Assembly (NCBI GenBank): GCA_032622095.1 | Contig: CP136066.1 | Coordinates: 150,612,224 to 150,676,223, forward strand | From: Siphonodentalium dalli | Taxonomy: Eukaryota > Mollusca > Scaphopoda > Gadilida > Siphonodentaliidae | Length of the DNA: 64,000 nucleotides | Direction of reading: 5' to 3' | Part shown: positions 1-11,980 of the stretch, piece after piece | How the letters are laid out: the number at the start of each line of letters is the position of its first letter | How positions within the stretch are numbered: the stretch's first letter is position 1 | The notes under the pieces: model-generated | Seen by the model: only the letters and a program-made list of their open reading frames with translations | Databases searched by the model: none | What the model was told of the DNA's origin: nothing | Position numbers and translations under genes: made by a program

Positions 1-1930
1 GCAAGTATATTTAAAGCAATGAATACTAATACTGAGTCCGCGCCTCCATAAATGATACATCATCCACGTCAGGGCTACATGGACTTATAAGAAATTTAGC
101 CAAGCATGACTCTGCAGATACTGAAAGCCATGAGCCAATACCAGTTTCATCATAATTTAAAAATTGTGTCATCTGCAGTAAGATAAATAGAAAATGGCCC
201 TTTGCTTTTATCTATCAATCAAAGGATCAACTTGATGCATAAATATACGTTTTAAGCCAGACCGCAGACAAATACTCACATTATCATCCCAGACACATCA
301 ATAAAACACAATTATAAAACTGACTATAATGAATTTACACTGCAGAACATTCGATTCTCAGTATACATGTGAAGATAAAAACATCAATAAATCAGTTGAT
401 AAGCAATGACAGTAGGTACCACCAGGGTAGTATGGTAGACTGACATGTATACTACAATATAGCACCATAAATAGCTTACATTGACACTTAGAAGTATGTT
501 TTAATCCTGAATTTGTGGGGCTGTTATGTTAGCCAATCCTCTAGCTGCCTGCCCAAACAGGAAATAGTACGAGGTTGTTTGTGTGAAAGCCACATCATAC
601 AAAGATATGGGTCAAACATGTGATTTCTTAGAAAGGCAAGGTGAATTTTATCTCAAGGTTTTTTGATCTAAGGGAAGCAACTGTACTTGTTTAATTCTGT
701 GATACTGCTGTGGCCAAATTGAGATATACCAAATTGATATCATGGTATCTGCCCATTTCTGGTGAATGAATTCAAGGAGTTTCAAGGAGGTTCCAGTAGT
801 CAATTCAAGGATTTTCAAGGACTGCCCCGACAATTTTCAAGGAGTTTCCAGGAACCAACTGTTGAACATTACATGTGATACCACGTTTTCCACCATAATT
901 TTAGCATTTTGGGCTTTTTAGGCCTTTATGGGTAAATGCATTACCATAATTTAATGGGAACATTTAAATAATACATGTAATGTGATGACAGTAGACACCA
1001 GTTGAAATATCACTGCTCCTATGTCATTGCTTAAATTATTTATTTTATTTTAAAATATACGTAAACAGGAAATGAAGGTCATCAGAAGCGGATGTGATTT
1101 TTTCGTTTCGTTTTTGTTAAGTTGTACGTTTTGATGTAAAACACGGGTTTCTAATGTCGAATGTCTATATAATATACAAAATACCTCGATCCGATACAAT
1201 AAAAATACACTAATTACGGTACCTGAGTTTGAAAAGCTCGGAACTTTTTTTGTCGTGTTCAATATTATGATGCTTGATAGGGGGATCACATAATTGAAAT
1301 AGACTCGAAAGAATTGGTGTTGGCGGGAAATGGAGTTACTTCCCATATACCAACAACGCGTTCGGAACTATACTATCTATATTTATTGACTCCCGATGAA
1401 TCGGTATACCTGGGTTTTAGGGTTACACGGAATTCCAGGGTTTTCAAGGGGTGGGCATTCAATTCAAGGGTTTTAAGGGCCCTGGAAAATTGATTTTCCA
1501 AATCAAGGAGTTTCAAGGAATTCATGGAGCCGCGGATACCCTGGATATTTATAGACATGTAGAATGTAAGCTATTTCAAATGGAGTGAACAATTAACCAT
1601 ATGTTCATGGATCCAGAATTCCAAATAGAACAATAACAAATTAAAGGCCCTCAAGACATTCGCCAGGTAAATAGAAAGTTATTGAAATTCTGCTGATCAA
1701 ATAATAAAGTTCAACATGTGAAAATGACACCATATTAGCATTTTTCGACTAAAACATTTTATCACATAATTAGCTCCAAAACCCGGCCTGATATATTTTA
1801 GCAATACACATGTGTAGTATCAGCATGCACAGACATAAGAACTTAGCGCAATGATGTCGATGTCAATGCCGGAACTTTATTATTATAATAATTAGAATAT
1901 AATTATGATATCTGATTGTGTTGGGTTATT
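1..1930. other. No gene recognised; TTCAAGGA-rich repeat patches
   Basis: AT-rich sequence with only short open frames that show no protein-like composition. Two patches, about 770-860 and 1430-1530, are rich in the motif TTTCAAGGA and its variants. They look like two decayed copies of one dispersed repeat. Nothing else stands out. Confidence 0.4.
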
Positions 1931-3471
1931 TAGTGTTGACTGTGAGATAAACATGGGTGATAAATGTGGTTGAACAATTTTGTCAACATGAAAAGACACA
2001 TTTAAAATGGAACTATATTTTTTCTTGAAGGTATCTTTACTTCCTCTTTGGTTGTGATAAGGAAATCAATATTAATTTGTTTAACCCCAGCTGTTTCGAG
2101 ATCGTTTTTCATTGCTAAAATGTGATTATGTAATAAAAGGCATCTCAAATTCGTCCCAATAGTATACAAAATTTATTAACCTCATCCAGTAAATTTGAAT
2201 CAAATTAAATTTAGTGGACGAGGTTATTTTAATATCGTATAGATTTGCAACTCATTAGAGATCCTCTATATCTGCTTCTCAAAGTGCCAAAATTGTTCTC
2301 ATTATGATACAGTAATGTCCTAAATAATCGAACCTTAAACCACAGTGTCCCCCGAAAAAGTGGCTTCATTGGGGGCATTAGCTTTTCTGAAAAAAATAAC
2401 AAGGACCCTAAATCCGATACTAAATTTCAGAACAAAATGGGTGGATCGTACCCATATTCGAACTTGATCTGTATTTCGAGCTGATAAACTCATATACCAA
2501 ATTTTATTCAGATATGATCACGAAAACTAAAGTTATCATCCGGAAACCAGAAATTGACAGGATTCTAAGTCGTAAAAGGGCCATAACTCTCAAAAAAATG
2601 GGCTCAACAAACCCATATTTGAAACTGACCTGTAGTTTGGGCTGATAAACTATCATACTAAATTTGATTCAGATATGATGACACAAACTTAAAGTTATCA
2701 TCCGGAAACCAGAAATTGACAGGATTCCAAGTCGAAAAAAGGGCCATAACTCTCGCAAAAATGGGCGGAGCAAATCCATATTCGAACTTGACCTGTATTT
2801 TGGTCTGATAAACTCACATATGACATTTGCTTTTGATCTAATAACAGAAACTAAAGTTATCATCAGGAAACCATTTACGGACGCACAGACGGACGGACGG
2901 ACACCGGCTATTTTAATAGTCCCCCGAAAAAAAAATTTCGGGGGACAAATATGGTTTGCTGCCATTCATCGGAAAGCTCTCAGTCAGAGGCTTGAATCAA
3001 ATTTAAGGGACGAGGTTAATAAATTTTATATAGAATTGCGACAAATATGAGATCTGCTGTGGTTTAGGGTTCGATTATTTAGGACATTACTGTATCATAA
3101 TGAGAACAATTTTGGCACTTTGAGAAGCAGATATAGAGGATCTCTAATGAGTTGCAAATCTATACGATATTAAAATAACCTCGTCCACTAAATTTGATTT
3201 GAATCGAATTTACTGGACGAGGTTAATAAATTTTGTATACTATTGGGACGAATTTGAGATGCCTTTTATTACATAATCACATTTTAGCAATGAAAAACGA
3301 TCTTGAAATGGCCGGAATTAAAACAAATTAGTATTGATTTCCTTATCACAACCAAAGAGGAAGTAGAGACACATTCAAGAAAAATATAGTTCCATTTTAA
3401 ATGTGTCTTTTCATGTTAACAACATTGTTCAACCACCCTTATCACCCATGTTTGTCTCACAGTCAACACTA
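1931..3471. mobile_element. Foldback-type element with 415-bp inverted arms and a nested insertion
   Basis: The left arm (1931-2345) and right arm (3057-3471) are near-perfect reverse complements. Both start outward at TAGTGTTGACTGTGAG and end inward at ACCACAG. The inner edge carries ACAGTAATGTCCTAAATAAT, a motif also found at the ends of the palindrome at 4635-4827. The space between the arms holds a second element (about 2341-2950) plus about 110 bp related to the core of the 4635 palindrome. There is no transposase frame, so this is a non-autonomous element. Confidence 0.8.
2341..2950. mobile_element. Nested element with GTCCCCCGAA ends and three ~162-bp internal repeats
   Basis: One end reads CACAGTGTCCCCCGAA. 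The other carries GACGGACGGACGGACACCGG followed by a hairpin, CCCCCGAAAA facing TTTTCGGGGG, at 2922-2945. Inside are three tandem units. The box AAAGTTATCATC recurs at about 2529, 2691 and 2853, spacing about 162 bp, and GGGCCATAACTCTC lies in the same register. A related element lies in reverse orientation at 11981-12875. Confidence 0.7.
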
Positions 3472-3639
3472 AATGCCCCTGAGACCTACTGGTTTGGCTG
3501 CCCCTGATGCAGAAGCACAATAATCTGCTTACATGTACTTCTAGCTGCAGCCTTTGTCACATGAATAGAGAACTCCCAATCTCCCAATTCACCGATAATC
3601 GACTGATTGTAAAATCTGTGAGAATTATCATTAGTTTGA
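3472..3639. other. Short spacer, nothing recognised
   Basis: Unique-looking sequence between the foldback element and a dispersed repeat. No frame, hairpin or repeat was recognised in it. Confidence 0.3.
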
Positions 3640-4400
3640 AATAACCACATCCCATTTCACCCTTTCTCTATACATTCAGTTATGAAAGTATACATTGGAA
3701 TGGTCTATTATTCATCTGGAGGGGTGTTCAAGAAAATTAAGTAGATGACAGACAGATAAAAAGATAATACAAGGGCAAAAGGAGTCTTATTCATTACAGG
3801 GAAATGTTCAGAAAATAAGTTCAATAACTATTTGTTTAACTTATTGTCTGAACATTTCCTAAAGGGAACTACTAGTACTCGCCAATGAGTATTAAAGCAA
3901 GGGCGATGCAAGCAAAGGCCTAAAAAAAAGACCTTGATTTCCACTAACCACCATTTTTCAGTGTAAGTCTTTTGAGGAATTAAAGGTACTCATTACGATT
4001 CGATGGTCCCCATATCATCAGATTCCAACAACAACATTTTTTTAAATGCCATTTCAGTTATCAGAATCGATTAATTGCCCAAAACTAATGCTAACCAAAG
4101 TCAACTATAGTATAAAATTGCCCAAAACATGTCATTTATAAAAAAAATTCAAATATCTAACACCCAAAGCCACTTGATTTTAGAGTTATCCATCTTCATC
4201 CGCAATTTGGTCCAAGACCGTCGGCTTGGCAAATATTTGCCAGGCTGCCAAAAATTTCATATTTCGGGAATTAACAAATTAAAAAATTTATATCTTGATG
4301 GATGGGTGGGTTCCTCAACTCGAATCAATTATTTTTTTACCCACGAAGCCAAAGAAATAGTAATTTGGGAGCGTTAATTCTGATTATGCATCTTTAAAGA
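3640..4400. repeat. Dispersed repeat family, longest copy
   Basis: Shares collinear blocks with 15440-15840 and, for its last part, with 40075-40195. Matching blocks include TATACATTGGAATGGTCTAT, a stretch ending GACAGACAGATAAAAAGATA, GGAAATGTTCAGAAAATAAG, and the run from GGTGGGTTCCTCAACTCGAA through CACGAAGCCAAAGAAATAGT. A hairpin formed by GGGAAATGTTCAG and CTGAACATTTCC lies at about 3798-3862. The class is unknown; there is no coding sequence. Confidence 0.65.
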
Positions 4401-4634
4401 CTGTTATGCATCATATATAAATCATGCAGTTCAACTAATATAGTTCAACTTGGAACATGGAACTTGAATTGTTTTGTCTATACATGTGCATGAAGCATTA
4501 TTTAACTTTTTAGAGAATTCAATGACGATTATCACGTTTAAATATTTAATCTGATTCAATGTGGGAAAGGGAGTGATAATTCCAATAAAACAACATAAAT
4601 GTGTATGATATGACTTCAATTTTCCCATGTGACT
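4401..4634. other. Spacer, nothing recognised
   Basis: AT-rich unique-looking sequence between the dispersed repeat and a palindromic element. Confidence 0.3.
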
Positions 4635-4827
4635 ATAGTAATGCCCTAAGTAATCAACTCCTTAACCACAGCAGAATTATGGGTAATTTTTCAGGATTTA
4701 GTCGGAAATATGGCTTGTTGCCATTCGTCGGAAAGAATGGCAACAAGCCATATTTCCGACTAAATCCTGAAAAAATACCCATAATTCTGCTGTGGTTAAG
4801 GAGTCGATTCTTTAGGGCATTACTGTA
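4635..4827. mobile_element. 193-bp near-perfect palindromic MITE
   Basis: The whole segment folds on itself. The left half starts AGTAATGCCCTAAG and the right half ends TTTAGGGCATTACTGT, with only a few mismatches and a short centre near 4733. The ends match the inner edges of the foldback element at 1931-3471, and the centre (GGCTTGTTGCCATTCGTCGG) resembles 2950-2975. Both therefore belong to one non-autonomous family. Confidence 0.8.
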
Positions 4828-5859
4828 TCTCCCTACTTCATCTTACAACTAGATTATTCCAAATGAAGACAAAATGATTTGTGAAAGAGTTGATTGCTTC
4901 TTTACCAGCTTGTTGGTGCTTGGGTGTGGGCCAGGGCATATATTGTTGAAATAATTGGAATAATTGGAAGATATTGGGAAAAAAACAAGGATTACCTACC
5001 TACCTACCCTATATTTTTTCAGCACATTTAATAGCGGCAACAAAGGTATTTATTGTTTGGCATAAGCAACAGCAGTGCATGCACACAACTGAACACATTT
5101 ATCAAGTTGTATGTGATATATGTCAATATATTATATATAAGGTACTTGGTAAGACACAGCTGAACAATACAAGGGTATATTGATTCAAACTTAATTCACA
5201 CCAACTCATCAATATCATACATAGAGGCGTCACTGGAAATGCACACAATGTAAATCTCATCTACATATTTACAAATGTTTGTTTGTCTGTCGCATGGGTG
5301 CAGGTACAAAAGTGGTGCCGTCAGGAGTCAGTGCTGGGAAAGGGTAGGGGTACAAAATTTGGTGAATTGTTTCGTCCAACCAGGGGTGGACCATGGGGGG
5401 GGGGGGTTGCAAATAAATAAATGGGTGTGGAATAAAGAGCTTTCCTTGTTGGTCTATTCGTGATATGGTTTAAATGACAAAATTTGAAAACAGCTGGAAA
5501 AATGCTATGACTTTTGCACAGTATATGAAGCCTGCATGAGGATCAGTATTTCGTGTATTTATTGGCCTATCTTAACCCTCCTTCCAAAATTACGTATACA
5601 TAATTTGTACATATATGTTCCAATGAGTCATGTCCATTTAATCACATTGCACATCATTCGTCATGCATCCCTCAGACCTGTGCCACAAACAAGTGTCCCC
5701 TTACATGTTGTTCTTACCCAAATCCACACAATATAGTTCCAGAAGAAATAAGCAATAAGATATCCAACACGGTCATGATGGTCAGATTGATCGTTGAAAT
5801 TTTGAGTCTTCATAATGCATTTCTCCAACAATCCTATAATATTGCCACCATGATGAGCG
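4828..5859. other. No gene recognised; short simple repeats
   Basis: Contains a CCTACCTACCTACC run near 4990 and a G tract of about 13 at 5396-5408. The open frames are short and unconvincing. No transposon ends were recognised. Confidence 0.35.
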
Positions 5860-6325
5860 CATTAGCAATTAAACAACTCCCTATGGTAGATATCATAAAT
5901 CCAGTGACTCCAACTGATTCCAGGGGTTTCATTCCAAACAGACCACTCTGTGCCATTTGCTCATAAATTGACACACAGATCAACATGTTAACTTGGACAC
6001 ATGATGATCCCAAAAAAACTGGCATGAGTCTATTCCAAATCAGACAAACGCCTAGAATTCATTAACTTCCATAGATTGGGTTCCTTGTTCCGAAACGGAA
6101 TTCTAGATAAAAGTCAACATGTCAGCTAGGGCACACAATCCCATAAACTGGCATGAGTCTATTCCCGAATGAAACAGGTGCAAAAAATCCAATGACTCCT
6201 GATGGGTCCTGTGGTTCCTAAATGGAGCAGTCAACACATTCAGGAAAAATCGACACAGAAATCAACATGTCAGTTGGGACAGACAGGCGATCCATATTCT
6301 GGCATCAATCTATTCCCAGGTTATT
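5860..6325. repeat. Three degenerate tandem copies of a ~145-bp unit
   Basis: The block 'CAACATGT...(AG)..TGGGACAC...ACTGGCATGAGTCTATTCC' recurs near 5983-6040, 6115-6165 and 6260-6320, with interrupted homology between the copies. Divergence is high, so the array looks old. There is no coding potential. Confidence 0.5.
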
Positions 6326-8794
6326 GATTTGACTCCTAAGTGAACATCGATGGTCAATATACAGTGTAACAAGTGCACAGAGTAATCTCTCAACGACATT
6401 GGAAAACTCCAAGAGCTAAGTGAATGCATAATATATAGACACCCACGTACTTCCATGCATATTCATTCAATGACAGTAGTCATTACCATAGTCATTAACA
6501 GCTTGGTAGACATTGTCATCTCATCCATTAGAAAAGCCTCATTCAACACTAATGTCCAAGGAGAAATAATATTGAGTATCTAGAAGCATTAGCACTGGCC
6601 AGAGAAATAGGAATACATCATGCCATTTCTAGATCAATTCCAATATAATCCAGCAACCATCTTAATAAAAACGCAAATGAGCCCAAACCGGAGAGTATAA
6701 TTGACACAAAATCATAGTAGATTATCAACTGGGCACTAGTTTTATTTTGTTCCGGTATATTCACCCATGACAAATGACAATGTAATGCCAAATTATTATG
6801 CACATTTAATATAACCATAACCAACCATGCACTCCAAAATAAATGTCCATAAAATTTTAAAGAACCAGTTGTTAATGTTTAGAATGAATTGACTCCCATA
6901 AGACCTAAACCAGCCCAATATTGAAAAAGCCAGTGAGGAGCTATTTAGAAGAATAATCAGGTGTGTTAAGTAATTTGATTTTTTTCCCCTACCAAATGCC
7001 ATCAATAAGTTCTCATAGAAAGATATTTATCTTTGTCAGCTGGCAAAAATAAAAAAACAGAGATGGGGCCCAGTTGATGTAACAAAGGTAATAAAGTGCT
7101 TGGTGGTCTACCAATGACCATAGAAGGGATATTGTGGCAGAGTTGAGCCCTGCTTGGGGGATACAGGGGGCCATAGGGCTTGGATTCTAAACTAAAATCC
7201 TCATCTCTCATCTCTAAGCACTGCATTAGTGATTTTGGAATATTGGTGCTGGGATGTAGTTGGTTGGGTGGGTGGGATATAAAGAATTGTATCAAGCAAA
7301 ATTGAAGAAACAAATATCAGTTCCCTTCTCAATCCCACATCATTAAAATGTGTCAAGGCAAACAGGAATATTTATATGAGGCCCTAAAGGTTCGAAAAGA
7401 AAAACTAAATGACAACACACAAAATGATGGAACTTTTGACAGAAAATTCATTTATCTTTTGCATAATTATTCTTCATTGCAATGCTTGATTGATGTTACA
7501 TGCTCTTTATTTTTTGATTTGTAGGAGGACACAAACATGTTATGTTATGCATACATGTATACCAACGAGAGGCCGATCACAATCGGCAGATGTTTAACCC
7601 ATACATTGGCAACAGCGATGAGCTATTTTCATAAATCCTTACCCCATCCTTTTCATGAGTGCAAAACTTTAAACAATTCACACCTTACTATTAAGTTCAC
7701 AAGTGGAATCACACTTATTGGGCACCTTGCTCACATTAACACAATGTTAACACAGACGTGGCTTTGATTTCAACCTATTAGTGACTCCAACACAGATATG
7801 TCTCATAGAGTGATAAAGCTAATTAAGCTCAATCCATAGTGGGAGAGAAGCACCATAGCTGTTAAATATAAAATAGTTAAGAAATTAAGTAGATGAACAT
7901 CATAGCAACTCAATTTATCTATTTATTACATTGGAACATGAGACATAACATATTGTGTGTTTTTCTTTTATTATCATTTCTATTTTTTGGTTTATTATAT
8001 TTTGTGTCAGCTGCATATTAAAAATTCATAGCAACTTATTAATATTTCACCACGAAAAAAAAAAAATCAACACCTGATCAACTATACAAGTGAGGGATGT
8101 ATAGACCTGGATATAAAATATGATTGCTAATGATTGGATATAAATGTTAATTTTCTTTTAAGTTGATCATTCTTCTGTTTGTGAACATTTTAAATATAAT
8201 TAATGTTAAGGTTAATATTTTCAAAACCATTCGATCAATACAAACATATATACAGGTGAAGAATATGTCATGATTATCACAGATGTGATTATTTATAGAG
8301 TGTTCATGCAAAAAAATATTTAGCTATCACATTGTGTCAACAGGATTGGTGAAGGATGTTAATATATTTAAGCAAATAAACCAAATGACCCTCACTATGC
8401 AGGTTAGAGGTGTGTTATCATAAACGGTGCCAGAACTATAAACATAATCAATGGAAATATTTGAGTTATCAAATCGGATAGTAAGGGATTAATCTTACCC
8501 AAAACTAATGAACTGATAAACACAGAGAAGTCAACAAAAAGCATGTCATTGGATTTAGAAACCCATACAATAAGTCAGTCTCAAGAATCCCAGCACTGTT
8601 AATATTATCCTGCAGCCCAAATGCAATTGAGGGAATTTCAAAAAAATACATTTCCTCTAATGATGAATATTCACTTGGTCATTTCTTGAAACACTGACTG
8701 AACCTGGCTCAAAGTTAAAGTTAAATATATGTCTATCGGATAATATGTGTCTATCAAATGGGTTAATTTTAATCCCAAATCCATGCAAGTTAAA
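6326..8794. other. No gene or clear repeat recognised
   Basis: About 2.5 kb of AT-rich sequence. The longest open frame (about 7002-7313, minus) has no recognisable domain and a composition typical of chance frames. I cannot exclude short exons, including later DNAAF2 exons, which would be on the minus strand in this direction. Confidence 0.35.
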
Positions 8795-8965
8795 TAGACA
8801 GAACACAACGCGCATCTTAATCGAGACTCTTTTATCGAATGAGTTGTGGATGGCGCAAGGATATATTTCGCGAGAGCGTAGTTCGAGCGAAATATTTAAC
8901 TTTGCGCCGTCCGCAACGAGTTCGATAAAAGATTCGAGATTATGATGCAAGTTGTGTTCTGTATT
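8795..8965. mobile_element. ~170-bp palindromic MITE with a GC-rich core
   Basis: The left half begins ACAGAACACAACGCGCATCT and the right half ends AAGTTGTGTTCTGT. The inner stem includes TTTTATCGAATGAGTTGTGG facing CGCAACGAGTTCGATAAAAG, and GCGAGAGCG lies near the centre. The core is clearly more GC-rich than its surroundings. Confidence 0.75.
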
Positions 8966-9739
8966 TATTCTACACCGTTCAGTCAGATAAGTTCAACTCA
9001 TGAATGTCACCTCCATTGTTACTATAGCTATCTTTATTGTGATTTAACTTCATTTAAGTCTGACAAATAACCAGTAATTATTGGGGATCACCGAAAGCGG
9101 ATGATCGACATAATGTACGTCATCTTTCTTGGCGACAGCTTCAACAAGAATAGTTCCGGCTTGTATTCCACTAGAGGTGTACACTAATATGTATTCAATG
9201 GCTGGGATTCCGTTGAATACATGTGCCTCACGTCAATGGGTGTGGAATAAAAGTGGATCACCATCAACATGGACATAGAATAGGAGAATGATCAAATAAA
9301 AAACATCAGTTCTAAGACCATATGATGTGTGCAGAGGGTTAATCATTTTCAATGACATCATATGATGGAACTAAGGAATGCCTGTATTAATTATTTTCTA
9401 AGATATGACAACAGTGTCTCTGTAAACAATAATGCCATGAACTGCATGGTTTCAACACAGAGAACAGAACTGGAATAAAGAGTCTGACATCAATCAAAGT
9501 TTGACAGATGTTTATAAGTCTGCCGCCACCAGTGGTACTCAGGTGTCCAAAGCAATAAATTATCTCATTCCAATAACACAGGCATGTGTTGTGTCTTGTT
9601 CTATTCAAACTTAATAGTGTATGGAAAAGAGGTATGAACAAGAGGTGGCATCAGAGATGCTGTGTCTAGTTTTCGGTGGCTTACCGCCGGTGGCTACCGC
9701 CAATTGGTGTGCATCAGTATCGGTAGACTAATTAATAGG
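8966..9739. other. No gene recognised; small hairpin
   Basis: A small perfect-looking hairpin, ATGTATTCAATGG facing CCGTTGAATACAT, lies near 9190-9224. Otherwise the sequence is unique-looking with short frames only. Confidence 0.35.
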
Positions 9740-10700
9740 TAAAATCGAAAAATGACTAATTAAGGGCCATAACTCCAACAAATTTTATCGGGCCAGGCTG
9801 GTTTTCGAACTCGTCCGAAATATTCTTGGCAAGTATGTCTATTCCAAATTTTAAACAAATCGGAGGACGTTTGTTGAAGTTATCGCGCTAACGAGCTAAA
9901 AATTCACGAAAAATGACTAATTAAGGGCCATAACTCTATCAAATTTTATTGGGCCAGGCTGGTTTTCGAACTCGTCCAGGATATTATTGGAAGACAATTA
10001 TATACCAAATTTTAGTTGAAACGGATGACGTTTGTTGAAGTTATCGCGCTAACGAGCTCAAAATTCGTACAAAATGACTACTTAAGGACCATAACTCTAT
10101 CAAATTTTATCGGACCGGGCCGGTTTTCTAACTCGTCCGAGGTATTCTTGGGAGACACCTACATATCAAAATTTCAATCAAATAGGATGATGTTTGTTAA
10201 ATTATCGCGCTAACGAGCTGAAAATTTGTGAAAAAATGACTAATTAAGGGCCATAACTCTATCAAATTTTATCGGACCTGGCCGGTTTTCGAACTCGACC
10301 GAGATATTCTTGGGAGACACCTATATACCAAATTTCAATCAAATCGGATAACGTTTGTTGAAGTTATCGCGCTAACAAGCTGAAAATTCGTGAAAAATGA
10401 CTAATTAAGGGCCATAACTCTATCAAATTTTATCGGACCAGGCCGGTTTATGAACTCGTCCGAGATATTCTTGGGAGACACCTATATACCAAATTTCAAT
10501 CAAATCGGATAACGTTTGTTGAAGTTATCGCGCTAACGAGCTGAAAATTCGTGAAAAATGACTAATTAAGGGCCATAACTCTATCAAATTTTATCGGACC
10601 AGGCCGGTTTTCGAACTCATCCGAGATATTCTTGGGGAGACACCTTAATAACAAATTTTAAAAAAATCGAATCAGATAACGTTTGTTGAAGTTGTTGCGT
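9740..10700. repeat. Tandem array of ~161-bp units, about six copies
   Basis: GACTAATTAAGGGCCATAAC or a close variant starts at 9754, 9915, 10076, 10238, 10399 and 10560, a steady 161-162-bp step. Each unit then has TTATCGGACC, a TTCGAACTCGTCC box, ATTCTTGGGAGACACC and TTTGTTGAAGTTATCGCGCT. The order of boxes parallels the 162-bp units inside 2341-2950. The unit length and mollusc-like setting recall the ~160-bp bivalve satellites; I could not confirm identity. Confidence 0.85.
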
Positions 10701-11190
10701 TTATATAGAAGGTGAGAAAAACCTACCTCTTACCATCTATACATCAGTACGTTCCAGACATGTGTATCCATTTCGTCCCAAATAAGATTGTTGATACCCA
10801 CACCAACCTAACAACATGTCTATAAACCCATTCATGTACCTGAACCGAACCCTAAATGTATTTATGTAATAAGTAATACACCCATTCCTTTCCAGATAAA
10901 TTCCAAATATCTAAAATGATCCGAGCTCAAATTCGCTCAATATTCTTTTGATTTTCTAAAAATCGGTTCACACTCTGACGAGACTTTACCGAATTAATAT
11001 AGGTTTATCACTTGATAAAACTATATCAAATTAGTCGAAACGTCGCCATCAACACTTCATCAAATCTGACCCTCACTGATGTATGTGTGAATATCACGAA
11101 TGGTAACTCTGATATGCGATGTCAGGTGCAACGCTGGAACGGACTGGTGTATAGATGGTAAGAGGTAGGTTTTTCTCACCTTCTATATAA
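10701..11190. mobile_element. 490-bp foldback MITE inserted into the 161-bp array
   Basis: The ends are inverted repeats of about 60 bp with two or three mismatches. The left begins TTATATAGAAGGTGAGAAAA; the right is TTTTCTCACCTTCTATATAA. Array sequence stops at GAAGTTGTTGCG on the left and resumes with AACGAGCC and an AGGGCCATAACTCT box on the right. The interior has no open frame of note. Confidence 0.8.
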
Positions 11191-11980
11191 AACGAGCCTA
11201 ATATCAGTGAAAAATGGCAAAGGGCCATAACTCTGTAATAAATGTGCGAACGAACCCGATTTTTTTGTCTGCAGCTTACGTGCATGGATATGTACTCATA
11301 CACCAAATTTTTTTTTTTAATCTGTCAATAAACGGTTGAGTTATAAGCAAAACACATCCCCCCCCCCCCCCCCCCCCGCCGCCCGCCCACCGTCCCTCAT
11401 CAAACTATAAGTCGAGTTTTGGAAAAAAAAATCGACTAATTATAAAGGGCCCATAACTAGAATTTGGTATGTAGTCTAATGTATGGGATACAACTCTATT
11501 CTTTCCGGCATGTTTGACAGTGTACAATGTATTTATCTGTAGTACTATTGCGCGCGAACAATTTAAAGCGACAATGTCCTCAAGGTCATGCTATTTCTGA
11601 CGTTATGGAGGTACAGTCAGAGCCGGAATATTGCGTCATTGTTATTAGCACGTGGTTATCAGTCGAAAATGGCTGCTCGCAAAAGAATCAGGACTGAAGA
11701 AGTTATTGTTATTACCTCTATACTCTAATGATCGAGAGGCGCCTGTGGTGCATAAGTTACTTATACCTATTTGTGTGGGCAGTAGCCTCTATTAACAAGG
11801 TCCAAAAAAATCTGTTAAGCAGAAAAAAAATGTTTGGCCTTAAGATTGTCCCAAATTTCGGAAAACTTATTTTGTTTACAAAAGCAAGTTGTGACCAGTG
11901 AGAGATCACACAAACGTGTATGGAAGACATTGAGATCCATGTTAATCTGATGCACATTTGGGAGATACTGTACAACCTAA
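11191..11980. other. Tail of the 161-bp array, poly-C tract, then unique-looking sequence
   Basis: A diverged 161-bp-type unit runs to about 11345. It is followed by a C tract of about 20 bases at 11357-11377 with GCC-rich continuation to 11395. The rest has no recognised gene or repeat. Confidence 0.45.
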
